Notes: generated by a model not told the origin, from the sequence alone. DNA of 64,000 bases from Bacillus sp. FJAT-22090 (GCF_001278755.1 NZ_CP012601.1:930001-994000), one strand, 5' to 3'. Counted from the stretch's first letter, positions 8,664 to 17,717 are shown. Translations and numbers: made by a program.

Positions 8664-8820
8664 AGGCAAGGCTGGTGCAATAACCAGAGTAGGATTAATC
8701 TCCCATGAGTGCTACTCGTATAGAGTGCGACAGTCTGTGATGCACCGTGGTCGTTGGAGTCAGACTAACGGATGGGCTCTATGGCACCATAGTTCATCGA
8801 CCTTCTTCGCCAGCCGTATC
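8664..8820. ncRNA. Candidate structured RNA (unassigned)
   Basis: A stretch visibly richer in G+C than its surroundings, with no open frame. Nested complementarity: outer GGCTGG (8670-8675) with CCAGCC (8810-8815), AGTCTG (8732-8737) with CAGACT (8761-8766), CTATGG (8779-8784) with CCATAG (8787-8792), and local CTGGT/ACCAG at 8672-8687. It could be a leftover non-coding end of an IS110-type element (bridge-RNA-like) or another structured RNA. No transposase is nearby. Confidence 0.35.
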
Positions 8821-8882
8821 AATCTATACCCGCTCTGAAACATTTTCATTCTCTGTGGTGCAGCTTTTTTTGGCTGCATGGA

Positions 8883-8908
8883 TGGCTAACGGGGCAGTTT
8901 AGTTGATG
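8883..8908 (+). repeat. attC-like lone arm B with hairpin
   Basis: GGCTAACGGGGCAG, TTTAGTTGAT. Immediately upstream is hairpin TGCAGC-ttttttg-GCTGCA (8859-8878). It is the right remnant of a site split from 8448-8512. Confidence 0.65.
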
Positions 8909-8999
8909 TGAAAATTGGAGTTTTTATAACGCATTTGACACAAAATGTGTAACAAAATGAAAAAGAGCAATCAAAATTAGATTGCCCTAAGAATTAATA

Positions 9000-9509
9000 T
9001 TATTTATCTGGAAAGCCAACATGTAGTGGAGGAGGAACTAGCCACCCTTTATTTTTATTAAGTCTCAGAAGCTTGGCACCTATTTGCACTTTCTTCAGTT
9101 GGAATTGACCAAACATTAAAGCGATATCTTCTCTAATGCACATAGCCATAGCTTGACTGCAGGCAACTAAACCAGCTGAAGAATTCATAGAAAGTGCAGC
9201 GCTAATTTCGGGATCATTAAATCTAGCGCCAACTGGAATATCCTCTAGTCTAGCTTCTGGACGTACAGGTGGTGCCGGAGGAAGTCCTATACCATTAATT
9301 TTTAATATTACTTCCAGTTGTTTGTTTTCATCTTTCATACACTCAATTGATTCATCGATGATTTTTGATAGGTCTTCGTCGCCAGTGTGATTAATGAATG
9401 TTTGGTATGCAGCTATCAGCCCGTTGTTTGTTGCTACATTCGTCCATATAGAAAATACTTCACCATAATGTAATGGTTCATCTTTTGGATTTCCGCTTAA
9501 TATTCCCAT
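9000..9509 (-). CDS. DUF3231 family protein, spore-coat-like
   Basis: 169 residues. The pattern DEPLHYGEVFSIWTNVATNNGLIAAYQTFINHTGDEDL ... LPPAPPVRPEA ... FNDPEIS..LS..SSAGLVACSQAMAMCIREDIALMFGQFQ is that of DUF3231 proteins, a family common in spore-formers and related to coat protein CotF-like four-helix bundles. No catalytic motif is known. The start at 9509 is chosen because AGGGAG precedes it by 7 bp; an in-frame ATG 18 bp earlier lacks one. It lies on minus inside a 3.4-kb segment unlike a normal cassette. Confidence 0.8.
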   Translation of the reverse strand: MGILSGNPKDEPLHYGEVFSIWTNVATNNGLIAAYQTFINHTGDEDLSKIIDESIECMKDENKQLEVILKINGIGLPPAPPVRPEARLEDIPVGARFNDPEISAALSMNSSAGLVACSQAMAMCIREDIALMFGQFQLKKVQIGAKLLRLNKNKGWLVPPPLHVGFPDK

Positions 9510-9649
9510 AATTGCACTCCCTGTCAATTTAATATTTCATTCAAGATTTATGGTGTGCGAAAATTAAAAGATTATTCAATAGTATGAGAAATTCAAGATG
9601 TGAATTTACAAGAGTTTAGTACTTATTACGAAAATAAAGTGACAATAAG

Positions 9650-9678
9650 GAAAAAAAAATAGACCTTTTTCAAGGTCT
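9650..9678 (-). terminator. Terminator of the small gene at 9670
   Basis: On minus: AGACCTT-gaaa-AAGGTCT followed by nine T. It overlaps the stop region of the 9670-9858 gene. Confidence 0.75.
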
Positions 9679-9858
9679 CACAAGTTTTATTTCGCTATTC
9701 ATATATTCCCTAATGATTAATAGTTCAATTATATCCTTAGCTGAATATGAATAAGAAGCTTGTTCAGGAATAAGTTGGTTGAATTGTTTAACAATATTAT
9801 TTATGGTTTCAACACTAAAGTTATCCAAAGTTAATTCTAATTGAATTATTATTGTCAC
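9670..9858 (-). CDS. Small hypothetical protein
   Basis: About 62 residues, helical (ETINNIVKQFNQLIPEQAS; AKDIIELLIIREYMNSEIK). AAGAAGG directly abuts the GTG, so the real start may be a few codons later at an unusual codon. It is followed by its own terminator. The family is unknown; small helical proteins of this type are common in sporulation loci, but that is only context. Confidence 0.5.
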   Translation of the reverse strand: MTIIIQLELTLDNFSVETINNIVKQFNQLIPEQASYSYSAKDIIELLIIREYMNSEIKLVRP

Positions 9859-9925
9859 CTTCTTTTTTTAGAAGTGTTATCCAATTAGATTTAATTTATT
9901 CGCGAAAACAAATTAGTTATTTTAA

Positions 9926-9973
9926 CAACTGGAGGAAGTAATTTTAGAGGTTAGATAGGATGCCTCACAGTTG
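9926..9973 (+). repeat. Hairpin element, copy 1
   Basis: CAACTGGAGGAAG ... AGAGGTTAGATAGG ... GCCTCACAGTTG: the ends pair (CAACTG with CAGTTG, GAGG with CCTC). The same layout recurs at 10993-11036. Unknown RNA or regulatory element. Confidence 0.5.
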
Positions 9974-10079
9974 CATTTATGTCCAATAAATTCAAAAGTA
10001 TAAGAAGAAGCCTAGGAAACGGTTCGAGAAACTGTGACTAGAAAATAAAAAAAGACATTCCGATTGAAATTTAATCAAA

Positions 10080-10109
10080 TAAAAAACAAGTAAGCTTTTA
10101 CTTACTTGT
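10080..10109 (-). terminator. Terminator on minus strand
   Basis: ACAAGTAAG ... CTTACTTGT palindrome followed on minus by TTTTTT, just after the broken gene at 10098. Confidence 0.7.
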
Positions 10110-10289
10110 TTTACTAATTAGATTTGATCTATCAGAAACACTCCAATGCATAGAAGGAATTATGTTTTCATTTAACTGTTTCACTAACAAGTCAGCTTTA
10201 TAATAATCAGTAAAGGTTTTATCGTCTTGACTGCTTGAATCCTTTAAGGTCTCTGTTATTCAATTGACGTTTCGTATATTTACGAACAT
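10098..10289 (-). pseudogene. Small gene with in-frame stop
   Basis: AGGAG then ATG opens a 63-codon frame interrupted by TGA at codon 10. After it the frame reads ITETLKDSSSQDDKTFTDYYK and ...LNENIIPSMHWSVSDRSN to a TAA followed by a terminator. The intact ends and single stop point to recent loss. Product unknown. Confidence 0.5.
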
Positions 10290-10512
10290 GGTACAACTCC
10301 TGATTATGACTTTAACAATTACTACTATCGTAGAACAATTATCTCATGATAGCAGAGTAAAGTATACAGGTTATGGAACTTGTTACCTATTTGTAAAAAA
10401 AATTATAAAATTGAAATATTGATAGGCAAAGAGACTAGATATATTTAACGTTCTTAATATATCGAGACAGTGAAGTAAGAAGGTGTGTGTTCAAAGAGGA
10501 ATGTAACAAGGC

Positions 10513-10653
10513 TTATTCGTCATTTTCTTTTAAAAGAGCCAAAGCTTCACGTAAGAGAATGATATCTTGAAGAATTTCTTTTTTTATTAGTAAATCAGGA
10601 CATTTTTCATATTCATCTACCATTAGGTCGAGTTCCTTTGTTAAAAGTTTCAA
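10513..10653 (-). CDS. Very small helical protein
   Basis: 46 residues from TTG with AAGGAG 9 bp upstream: LKLLTKELDLMVDEYEKCPD and KKEILQDIILLREALALLKE. A strongly helical, charged protein, reminiscent in size of Spo0E-type phosphatases but lacking their SQELD signature. Function unknown. Confidence 0.5.
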   Translation of the reverse strand: MKLLTKELDLMVDEYEKCPDLLIKKEILQDIILLREALALLKENDE

Positions 10654-10659
10654 GAGTTA

Positions 10660-11600
10660 ATTCTCCTTCTCGCTAGGTCTTAGTTAGTAGTATGAACTAT
10701 TTTTCTTAAAAGAGAAAGTAAAAAGGTATTTTTAATATTACTTTAAAAAAATAAACGTAATCTAAATTTAGAAAACTATATTGGAAATACAGAATTACAA
10801 AGGAAGGCCTGTTAAAAATAGATAGCTTACTCGTTATTAGATAAATATAAAGGGAAAATAAAAAGTAAAAAAATGCTTAACTAAAACAAGTAGGTTCGTC
10901 TAAAGAACAAAAAAGACTAGAACCAATATCAGACTTTCCCGACTGATATGGATCTAGTTATTAAAGTATAGGCAGCAAAAGAGTGTTTAATTCAACTGGA
11001 GGACGAATGATGAGGTTAGGTGATTCCTCACAGTTGCTTTATAGAGTATTTCCAATATTAAGCTGTATTTAGGCAAGAGCCTAAAGGAAGTGTCTCATTC
11101 CGAACAAGATGGGACACAAAGGGCAACATTCGTCAAAAGAAAAAAGCTTCTCGTAAGAAACTAGAGAAAAAAGTGGATATGAGAAAAGTATTTAATCTAC
11201 TGTCACTGAGTCGCATCCTTATTTAATTTCTTTTTAAGTTTTTCAAATTCAGTGGTTAAATAGTGAATCTGTTTTTGCATGTCTTATGATGGTGTTTTTC
11301 TATTAAATCAAAAGAGAAATCATATTTTTTTATTTAGATACACTACGCCGCATAGTGTTAGTGGATACATCTGGGGACTATCTGTCAGGGTCAAGCAGTC
11401 CCTTTTATTTGACAAGGTTTATCAGCTTATCAATTATCGCGGCGTCCATTAAGGTACGCCCTTTAGCGCACATGGTCTTCTTTGTGTTTAAATAGATACA
11501 TCATTTTTCATTACTATTAAAGTAGTTATACCTAATAATTGGAAAATCATAAAAACAATTAATAATTATCTGCTTATACCGATAGTTATATTATATATAC
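10660..11600. other. Gene-poor stretch with inverted repeats
   Basis: No credible gene is visible. It holds short hairpins such as CACTA-cgccgca-TAGTG near 11340 and GGCGT-ccattaaggt-ACGCC near 11450, and the second copy of the hairpin element at 10993. It is probably decayed mobile DNA. Confidence 0.5.
10993..11036 (+). repeat. Hairpin element, copy 2
   Basis: CAACTGGAGGACG ... TGAGGTTAGGTGA ... CCTCACAGTTG. It matches copy 1 at 9926 in stem and internal GAGGTTAG; both are followed about 30-50 bp later by an AGCCTA motif. Confidence 0.5.
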
Positions 11601-11617
11601 GTTAAAGGGGATTCCTA

Positions 11618-11989
11618 ATGGATATAAATGAATTGATGAAAAAAATAAATGAAAACATGGAGAAATTGGATCTGGTTTCTGCCAGAAGATTAATCGAGAA
11701 CAATTTAGAATTAATTAGTGAGAACAGGCATCTTCTTAGAAGGAATGCAAGGTCATTATTTGAAATACTAAAAAATAATACGGAATCAGCAATCAACACT
11801 TTGACTCGTAAAGAAATGAATGTTATTTATTCTATTAATGCTCATGCTTCCAATTTTGATATTAGGGGATTAAAACTTTCCATTAAAAATAATCCTGAAC
11901 TGTTGATAAGAAAGGATATAAAGCACTATCTTAATGAGGATGCAAAAACTTTATTAATGGGAATTAAAGTGATTAATACTGATGAATAA
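11618..11989 (+). CDS. Hypothetical protein
   Basis: 123 residues, all-helical and charged (MDINELMKKINENMEKLDLVSARRLIENNLELISENR ...). No signal peptide or metal motif. AAGGGG lies about 9 bp before the ATG. The repeated N-L-E-L-I / N-P-E-L-L-I segments suggest helical hairpin repeats. The family is not recognised. It is the first plus-strand gene after the atypical minus-strand block. Confidence 0.65.
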   Translation: MDINELMKKINENMEKLDLVSARRLIENNLELISENRHLLRRNARSLFEILKNNTESAINTLTRKEMNVIYSINAHASNFDIRGLKLSIKNNPELLIRKDIKHYLNEDAKTLLMGIKVINTDE

Positions 11990-12050
11990 ATGTTATACAA
12001 AAATAAATATAATTTAGAACGTCCATTCGAATAGAGTCGAGGTGTTATAA

Positions 12051-12226
12051 ATGGACAATAATCAAACAGAAGAGGTAAATCATTAATAGAGGCATTGCTG
12101 CAGAAGATGCCTCGAGGAAAAGTAATGGATACATTAAATCAAATACTACATATGCCTAATGAAAACTTTGACGAGCTGGAAGAATATTGTCGTATGTTAG
12201 ATGAAAGAGATACCACCAACCGTTAA
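12051..12226 (+). pseudogene. Frameshifted small gene
   Basis: GAGGTG precedes an ATG whose frame ends after 11 codons (MDNNQTEEVNH). The other frame then carries GKSLIEALLQKMPRGKVMDT and LNQILHMPNENFDELEEYCR to a TAA. One frameshift near codon 9 restores a roughly 58-residue protein. Family unknown. Confidence 0.5.
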
Positions 12227-12243
12227 TTCGGAAGGTGGTTTCT
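12212..12243 (+). terminator. Terminator
   Basis: ACCACCAACCG-ttaatt-CGGAAGGTGGT then TTTCT, overlapping the stop codon of the broken small gene. Confidence 0.7.
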
Positions 12244-12365
12244 AAGTTTAATAGGTAGATTTAATGCTGTTTCTAAGATATCTATAAGGCTTTCTAATAT
12301 AGTTTTCGTACATTTCAAATATTTTTAACTGCTATAAAAAAGCATTATAATGCTTTTCTTAATTA

Positions 12366-12494
12366 TATTAATTGGTGCTTTAGTTAAATATGACCACATT
12401 TCGATGGTCTATTTTTTTATCTGAAACATCAAGTAGACATCAGAAATCCATTGTGAAATGTTACACTTAAACTAACGAAGCAGTTTAGTTGAAT
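12366..12494 (+). repeat. attC-like site, long type
   Basis: Arm A degenerate (TATTAATTGGTGC, TTTAGTTAAAT), hairpin ACCACATTTCGATGGT with T7, conserved tail, arm B CGAAGCAG ending GTTGAAT. Confidence 0.85.
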
Positions 12495-12679
12495 ATCTAT
12501 TGTTAATGTTAATTTATTGATAATTTGCTATAATTAAACAGGCTATTAAATTGATGGAGGTGTTAACAATGATAGTAATCGAATAAATAGGAATTAGTTT
12601 GGCATAAGAAATATGTTCAAGCAATTCCTAAATGAAAAAATTTATCAGTCTTTTAACTTTTCTAATTGGAGGAATAGCA

Positions 12680-13702
12680 ATGAACATAAATAATTTATTT
12701 GATATCGTTTCGAATATTCAAAGTAAGGTTGACTTCTCAGGTTCAATATTAGTTGAAAGAAAAGATAAGGTCATATTAGACAAAAGCTATGGATACTCTA
12801 ATCGTTCAGAACAAATAAAAAATAACACTGCCACTCGATTTGGAATTGCATCTGGATGTAAACTTTTCACTGCAATAGCAGTTTGTCAACTTGTAGAAGA
12901 AGGAAAGATTTCTTTTGATACTAAATTAAGCGATAGTCTCAATGTTGATTTTAAACATTTTGATAATAAAGTAACTATCCATCACTTACTTACACATATT
13001 TCAGGAATATCAGATTATTTTGATGAAGAAGTAATGGAAGACTTTGAAGAATTATGGGTAAAAAATCCGATGTATCACATAAGGAAAATCAGAGATTTCT
13101 TACCTTTTTTTCAAGAAGGGACTATGAAATATCAAGTAGGAGAACGGTTTCATTATAACAATGCTGGTTATATTTTGTTGGGTTTATTAATTGAACAGAT
13201 AAGTAATATGGAGTTTTCGGAGTATATTCAAAAAAATATTTTTGATAAAGCTAATATGACTAAATCTGGATATTTTTCATTTGACTATCTACCAGAAAAT
13301 ACAGCATTAGGTTATATAGACAATCCAGATGGTAGTTGGAGAACAAATATTTATTCTTTACCAGTAAAAGGTGGTTCTGATGGAGGAGCCTATGTAACAG
13401 TTAGCGATATGACTAAGCTGTGGAAAGCACTTTTGAATTATCAACTTCTAAGTAAAGAATACACAAAAAAAATCTTAATGGAACATACACAAGTTGATGA
13501 AAGTCGTTCATATGGTTATGGAGTATGGATTAAAAAAACAGAAAATGATCTTCTTAAATATCATATTATGGGGTATGATCCTGGAGTTAGCTTTCATTCA
13601 GCCTATTATCCTAACTTAACTATCAAGGTTGTAGTATGTTCAAACAAGTCTGACGGAGCGTTTGATATAATGAGGGAAATTGAAAAAGAGTTAACCAAGT
13701 AA
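12680..13702 (+). CDS. Beta-lactamase-fold serine hydrolase (class C / PBP4*-like)
   Basis: 340 residues. Nucleophile motif Ser58-GC-Lys61, tyrosine motif HYNNAGY and a late HIMGYDPG in the HxG position. This is the serine beta-lactamase/penicillin-binding-like family (Pfam Beta-lactamase), which cleaves peptides, esters or beta-lactams. There is no clear signal peptide from this start. A start 48 bp upstream would add a hydrophobic MKKFISLLTFLIGG leader and export the protein, but only the later ATG has a ribosome site (GGAGGA, 6 bp). Location is therefore uncertain. It is a single-gene cassette. Confidence 0.85.
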   Translation: MNINNLFDIVSNIQSKVDFSGSILVERKDKVILDKSYGYSNRSEQIKNNTATRFGIASGCKLFTAIAVCQLVEEGKISFDTKLSDSLNVDFKHFDNKVTIHHLLTHISGISDYFDEEVMEDFEELWVKNPMYHIRKIRDFLPFFQEGTMKYQVGERFHYNNAGYILLGLLIEQISNMEFSEYIQKNIFDKANMTKSGYFSFDYLPENTALGYIDNPDGSWRTNIYSLPVKGGSDGGAYVTVSDMTKLWKALLNYQLLSKEYTKKILMEHTQVDESRSYGYGVWIKKTENDLLKYHIMGYDPGVSFHSAYYPNLTIKVVVCSNKSDGAFDIMREIEKELTK

Positions 13703-13717
13703 TTACAAAATAGTTAG

Positions 13718-13812
13718 TTGAACCTATTCAAGTATTAGGGTTCTATTTAAATCAATTAATCTCAAGTATTACGAAAATATGTAGTTAAACTAAAGGAGCA
13801 AGTTAGTTAAAT
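13718..13812 (+). repeat. attC-like site, degenerate
   Basis: Arm A is reduced to TTAGTTGAAC. A private hairpin GAACCTA-TAGGGTTC follows. Arm B TAGTTAAACTAAAGGAGCAAG, TTAGTTAAAT is clear. Confidence 0.6.
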
Positions 13813-13976
13813 AGGAATTAATCATAAGTGCGTAAATTGTTATATTACTGAGTTTTCTTTTATATTTATGATTTCCTTTAGTCGAGAAACTTAATTTCAA
13901 CTAACAGGACGTTGATCCGAGATGAACTGCACCCCAATTGTTAGACACACATCTAACAATTGGAGGTGCCTTTTTT

Positions 13977-14504
13977 ATGGCAAGAAGAACGATTGAACAG
14001 AAATTAGATGCCATTTCCCGTTACGAAAATGGTGAAGAAAGACTTAATAATTCTATTGCTAAATCTCTCAATATTTCTAATACTGAAACGGTTGATTTTT
14101 GGATAAAAAAATACCAAAAACATGGACTAGAAGCTTTTAAGAAGAGCTATACAATTTTTACTTTAGAAGATAAACTAGACATACTTAATTTTATGTCCGA
14201 GAATGGGTTGTCTTCTTTAGAAACTGCAGTGCAGTTCAATTTACCTTCTCCAGGCACGATTCGGAAATGGCGAATTAGTCTAAGAAACAATGATTTAGAC
14301 GCCCTAATCATAAAGAAAAAGGGGTGTCCTAAAATGAAAAAAGACAATCAAAAACAAACTAAAAAGCAAGCCTTCGATGAGAGCTCATTCAAGGCATTAC
14401 AAGAAGAAAACGAACGTTTACTTATGGAGATTGCCTATCTAAAAAAGTTGAATGCCTTAGTTCAAGAAAAGGAAACATTACAACGAAAGACAAAGCACAA
14501 GTAA
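13977..14504 (+). CDS. IS3 transposase OrfA
   Basis: 175 residues. Two helix-turn-helix segments ([57 protein letters not shown]) bind the IS ends. A C-terminal leucine-zipper-like helix ([26 protein letters not shown]) is used for multimerisation. The start follows GGAGGTG. Its TAA overlaps the orfB ATG. The A AAA AAG heptamer at 14441-14447 allows -1 frameshifting to make OrfAB. Confidence 0.92.
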   Translation: MARRTIEQKLDAISRYENGEERLNNSIAKSLNISNTETVDFWIKKYQKHGLEAFKKSYTIFTLEDKLDILNFMSENGLSSLETAVQFNLPSPGTIRKWRISLRNNDLDALIIKKKGCPKMKKDNQKQTKKQAFDESSFKALQEENERLLMEIAYLKKLNALVQEKETLQRKTKHK

Positions 14505-15343
14505 TGTATGAACTAAGGGGTCAATTTAGCGTAAATGCATTAATAAAAATAGCTGGCATCAAACGTAGTACTTATTATTACTGCACAAAACGCTTTAATC
14601 GCCCGGATAAATATACGGAACTGAAATCGACGATTTCTACTATATATCACAAGCATAAAGGGAGATATGGTTATCGTCGAATAACACTAGAATTACGTAA
14701 TCAAGGCTTCCTGATCAATCATAAAACGGTTCAACGGCTTATGAAGGAACTAGGTTTGAAATCTCTTGTTCGCATGAAAAAATATCGTTCTTATAAAGGA
14801 AATGTAGGTAATATTGCGCCAAATATTCTCAAACGTGATTTCGTTGCGACAAAGCCAAATGAAAAGTGGGCAACGGACGTAACAGAATTTCATTTATTTG
14901 GTGAGAAGTTGTATCTTTCCCCTGTACTAGATTTATATAATGGTGAAATTATTGCCTACAATACTCATTGTCGTCCTACGTATGAACTTGTATCAAAAAT
15001 GTTAGACAAAGCTGTCACTTTCTTATCCGAAGGAGATGCCCCAGTATTACATTCGGATCAAGGTTGGCATTATCAAATGAAGCAATACACTCATGTCCTA
15101 AAACAACATGGTATTACCCAAAGTATGTCTCGAAAAGGTAACTGTTTAGATAATGCAGTAATTGAGAACTTTTTTGGTTTATTAAAATCTGAGCTATTAT
15201 ATATACAAGAATTTGAGAGTATGGTTCACTTCAAGCGTGAGCTTGAACGGTATATCGAATACTACAATCACGAACGTATTAAAGGGAAATTAAAAGGATT
15301 GAGTCCGGTTCAATTCCGAATTCAATCCACCATAGCTGCTTAA
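14504..15343 (+). CDS. IS3 transposase OrfB (rve/DDE domain)
   Basis: 279 residues. N-terminal HTH_21-like region ([13 protein letters not shown]), then the integrase core with Asp125 (WATDVTEF), Asp185 (LHSDQGWHY) and Glu221 (NAVIENFFG), the DD(35)E spacing of IS3 enzymes. It lies in the -1 frame relative to orfA and is probably expressed mainly as the OrfAB fusion. Confidence 0.93.
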   Translation: MYELRGQFSVNALIKIAGIKRSTYYYCTKRFNRPDKYTELKSTISTIYHKHKGRYGYRRITLELRNQGFLINHKTVQRLMKELGLKSLVRMKKYRSYKGNVGNIAPNILKRDFVATKPNEKWATDVTEFHLFGEKLYLSPVLDLYNGEIIAYNTHCRPTYELVSKMLDKAVTFLSEGDAPVLHSDQGWHYQMKQYTHVLKQHGITQSMSRKGNCLDNAVIENFFGLLKSELLYIQEFESMVHFKRELERYIEYYNHERIKGKLKGLSPVQFRIQSTIAA

Positions 15344-15444
15344 CTGAATATAATGTCTAACTTTTTGGGGTCACTTCAAGAAGGATTAACGTCTTTTTTG
15401 TTAAATTGTAGAATTGTATAACTAAAGGAGCAGGTTAGTTTAAT

Positions 15445-15530
15445 AAAGGAAAACATTTTTTTGATTTAACGTCTATTTTTAGTAGGGATTAAATGACACT
15501 TTTACGGTATTTTTGTACATTTTACTTTGA
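15445..15530 (+). pseudogene. Decayed copy of the 5' end of the lipoprotein cassette at 3302
   Basis: Base-by-base similar to 3254-3335: AATAAAGGAAAAC, CTATTTTTAG-AGGGAT, ATGA-ACTTTTACGGTATTTTTGTA. After about 85 bp the match ends. It shows the same cassette start was present twice. Confidence 0.7.
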
Positions 15531-15594
15531 CTTTTTCAAAAAGGTACTCCTAATAATCACTGTACTTTTAAATGATAAGGAGGATTATTAAAAA

Positions 15595-15689
15595 ATGACA
15601 CACTCGATGAAATTACGTTTCCCAACTTTGAACAAGTAATTGAATACGTTCAAAGGCTCTGTTTGTGTATACAGAGTAAACGGGTGTAG
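15595..15689 (+). pseudogene. Short frameshifted ORF
   Basis: AAGGAGG, then ATG (MTHSMKLRFPTLNK stop). In the next frame FEQVIEYVQRLCLCIQSKRV continues to TAG. It is probably the start of a lost gene. The surrounding 15530-16030 has no gene. Confidence 0.4.
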
Positions 15690-15873
15690 TCTGTCCTTTT
15701 TTAATAATCTTCATTTCAAATATCATTATTTAATGTGAAGAAAGGCGGATCATTCTGGCTTTTTTTAATTTTGTGTAATTTCCCTTCTTTTTTAGTGAAG
15801 GGAGGTTTATTTGGTGATTGCTACCTTTTTTTATCACGAAACGAATAGGCTGGGACAGTTTCCCTTTACTCTA

Positions 15874-15904
15874 AATCACAGACATATTGTCTGTGATTTT
15901 TTAT
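15874..15904 (+). terminator. Terminator-like hairpin
   Basis: AATCACAGAC-atatt-GTCTGTGATT followed by TTTTAT. It isolates the ABC-F leader region from upstream transcription. Confidence 0.7.
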
Positions 15905-16018
15905 TTTCTTTTTTCATATGGTTGTAGGGATTTTAGATAATGATGTTACTTTTCAATTAATACGGGCTTAATTTTCGTCTTAATTATTTTTAATGCGTCA
16001 TAACAATGAAAGTGAAAT

Positions 16019-16101
16019 AGGAGGGAAAATCATGCAATTCTTATTATTTTATTGATACGAGCTTGTTCTAGAAGCTCGTATCGATTCAAGCTATCGATAC
16101 G
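16019..16101 (+). promoter_or_regulatory. Leader peptide and attenuator of the ABC-F gene
   Basis: AGGAGGG precedes a seven-codon ORF, 16032-16055, encoding MQFLLFY. Its stop lies in the first stem GATACGAGCTT (16054-16064) with AAGCTCGTATC (16072-16082). A second stem CGTATCGAT (16077-16085) with ATCGATACG (16093-16101) overlaps the first, so the two hairpins exclude each other. This is the usual design of drug-induced ribosome-stalling control upstream of ABC-F and erm genes; the inducer is unknown. Confidence 0.75.
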
Positions 16102-16130
16102 AAAGCACAAAATTTCGGGAGGTAGCAATT

Positions 16131-17581
16131 ATGGAACAAATATGTTTTGAATTAGAAAATATCGAATTGACCTATTTAGATAAAGAAGTTTTAAAGATTG
16201 GACGGTTAGCTGTCCATCAATTTGACCGCATCGGCATCGTCGGAAAAAATGGTGCAGGGAAAAGTACATTATTAAAGTTACTGGCGGGAATGGTTCAACC
16301 AACAAATGGAAAAGTCCATCGTCAAGTAGAGTGCGGTTATTTTGAGCAACTTGAAGCTCCAACAGCCGCAGAAGCTGATCCAGCATTAATTGGAAAATTA
16401 GCCGTACCAATAGAGCTGAGCAGTTAAGCGGTGGCGAGCAAACAAGGCTCAAGCTTGCACAAATGTTTACACATTATTACGAAGCATTGTTAATCGATGA
16501 GCCGACAACACATTTGGATCAGGAGGGAATTACGTTTTTACTTGATGAATTACGTTATTATTATGGAGCGCTTCTATTAGTGAGTCATGATCGTGCTGTA
16601 CTAGACGAACTAGTCACTACAATTTGGGAAGTGTGTGAAGGGAAGGTCTATGTTTATTATGGGAATTACAGCGAATACATGGCTCAAAAGCAATTAGAAC
16701 ATAACAGGCAGAGTCAAGAACATGAACAGTTCATAAAAGAAAAGAATCGACTCGAAAAAGCAGCACAAGATAAAATGAAAAAGGCTGAAAAAGTTGCTCA
16801 ATCAGGGCGGATGTCAAAAAAAGAAGCGAATGCGAAACCGGACAAGTCGTTTATGACGAAATCAAAAGGGTCGAGTCAAAAAGCCGTCCAACGTGCAGCG
16901 AAAGCCATTGAGCATCGAATAGAAAAGCTTCAGGAAGTCGAAGCTGTAAAAGTGGAAAGGCCAATCGTCTTCCATCAATCTAAGTCAACGGGACTGCATA
17001 ATAAGTTCCCAATTATGGCCGATAGACTCACTCTCCAAATAGAGAACAAGGTACTATTAGATGAAGTGAGTTTTCAGCTACCACTCGGTAAAAAAATAGC
17101 GATTACGGGTAGCAATGGTAGTGGCAAAAGTACATTGCTTCAACAAATTGCGAATAAGACGTCCGGTTTAACCATTTCTCCAAAAGCGAAAATTGGTTAC
17201 TTCCGTCAAATGAGTTATCAATTTACGAGTGATGAAACGGTATTGCAATTCGTGAAAAATGTTTCCAAATATGATGAAGGATTTTTACGAAGCGTTTTAC
17301 ATTCGATGCAGTTTGTCGGTACAGATATTCAAAAAAGTGTGAAGTCATTAAGTGGTGGAGAAGCAATTCGACTTCAACTTTGTCAGCTGTTCCTAGGGGA
17401 ATATAACATTTTATTGTTAGATGAACCGACGAACTTTTTGGATATTCAAGCCATTGAAGCATTAGAACAGTTTATCTCTGCATATGAAGGTACAATCGTA
17501 TTTGTATCACATGATAAAGAGTTTATAAAAAATGTCGCTGAGCTACAATTAAATATTTTCGAGAAAAAACTGATTCAATAG
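16131..17581 (+). pseudogene. Msr-like ABC-F ribosomal protection protein, frameshifted
   Basis: Two frames together spell an ABC-F protein of about 483 residues, near the size of Msr proteins. Part 1 (16131-16427) holds Walker A GKNGAGKST (38-46) and YFEQLEAP. After one frameshift between about 16400 and 16425, part 2 resumes at EQLSGGEQTRLKLAQ, IDEPTTHLD, the charged interdomain linker, the second Walker A GSNGSGKST, LSGGE and LDEPTNFLD. ABC-F proteins enter the ribosomal E site and dislodge macrolides, lincosamides or related drugs. GGGAGG lies before the ATG. The break separates the Walker A from the signature of domain 1, so the gene should be inactive unless the shift is programmed or a sequencing error. 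Confidence 0.85.
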
Positions 17582-17603
17582 TGAATTCAAGTAAATTTAA
17601 AAA

Positions 17604-17633
17604 TAAGCCGCCTGACCATCTCGGTGGCTTATT
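17604..17633 (+). terminator. Terminator after ABC-F gene
   Basis: AAGCCGCC-tgaccatctc-GGTGGCTT (one G-T pair) then ATTCTT. Confidence 0.65.
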
Positions 17634-17686
17634 CTTCCATTGTTCAATTCCAGAATTTTTTCAGTCTTCATAATGTGAAAAACTAC

Positions 17687-17717
17687 ATTTCAACTATTGG
17701 GGGCACCTTTAGCCAAT
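17687..17717 (+). repeat. attC-like arm A, strongly degenerate
   Basis: TTTCAACTATTGGGGGCACC then TTTAGCCAAT follows the arm A pattern with several changes. No normal arm B follows; the 115-bp element at 17802 comes next. Confidence 0.45.

Larger units (their letters stand above)
13923..15378 (+). mobile_element. IS150-subgroup IS3 family element
   Basis: 1456 bp. Terminal inverted repeats TGAACTGCACCCCAA...GTTAGACA and TGAAGTGACCCCAAA...GTTAGACA. Target duplication AGA (13920-13922 and 15379-15381). Two overlapping frames orfA and orfB, with slippery A6G at 14441-14447. Apparently intact. A related but clearly different copy lies at 57133. Confidence 0.93.
13895..15444 (+). repeat. attC-like site split by an insertion sequence
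   Basis: Left part: TTTCAACTAACAGGAC then GTTGATCC. Right part after the IS: GGATTAACGTC TTTTTT and arm B ACTAAAGGAGCAGG, TTAGTTTAAT. Removing the IS restores hairpin GACGTTGATCC-gaga-AGGATTAACGTC, so insertion hit the terminator loop. Confidence 0.8.

Noticed and set aside
8725-8770. Group II intron start (GTGCGAC)
   Set aside because: No domain V/VI sequence and no maturase follow; the motif alone is too short.
10513-10653. Naming the 46-residue protein Spo0E
   Set aside because: Size and helices fit, but the SQELD signature is absent.
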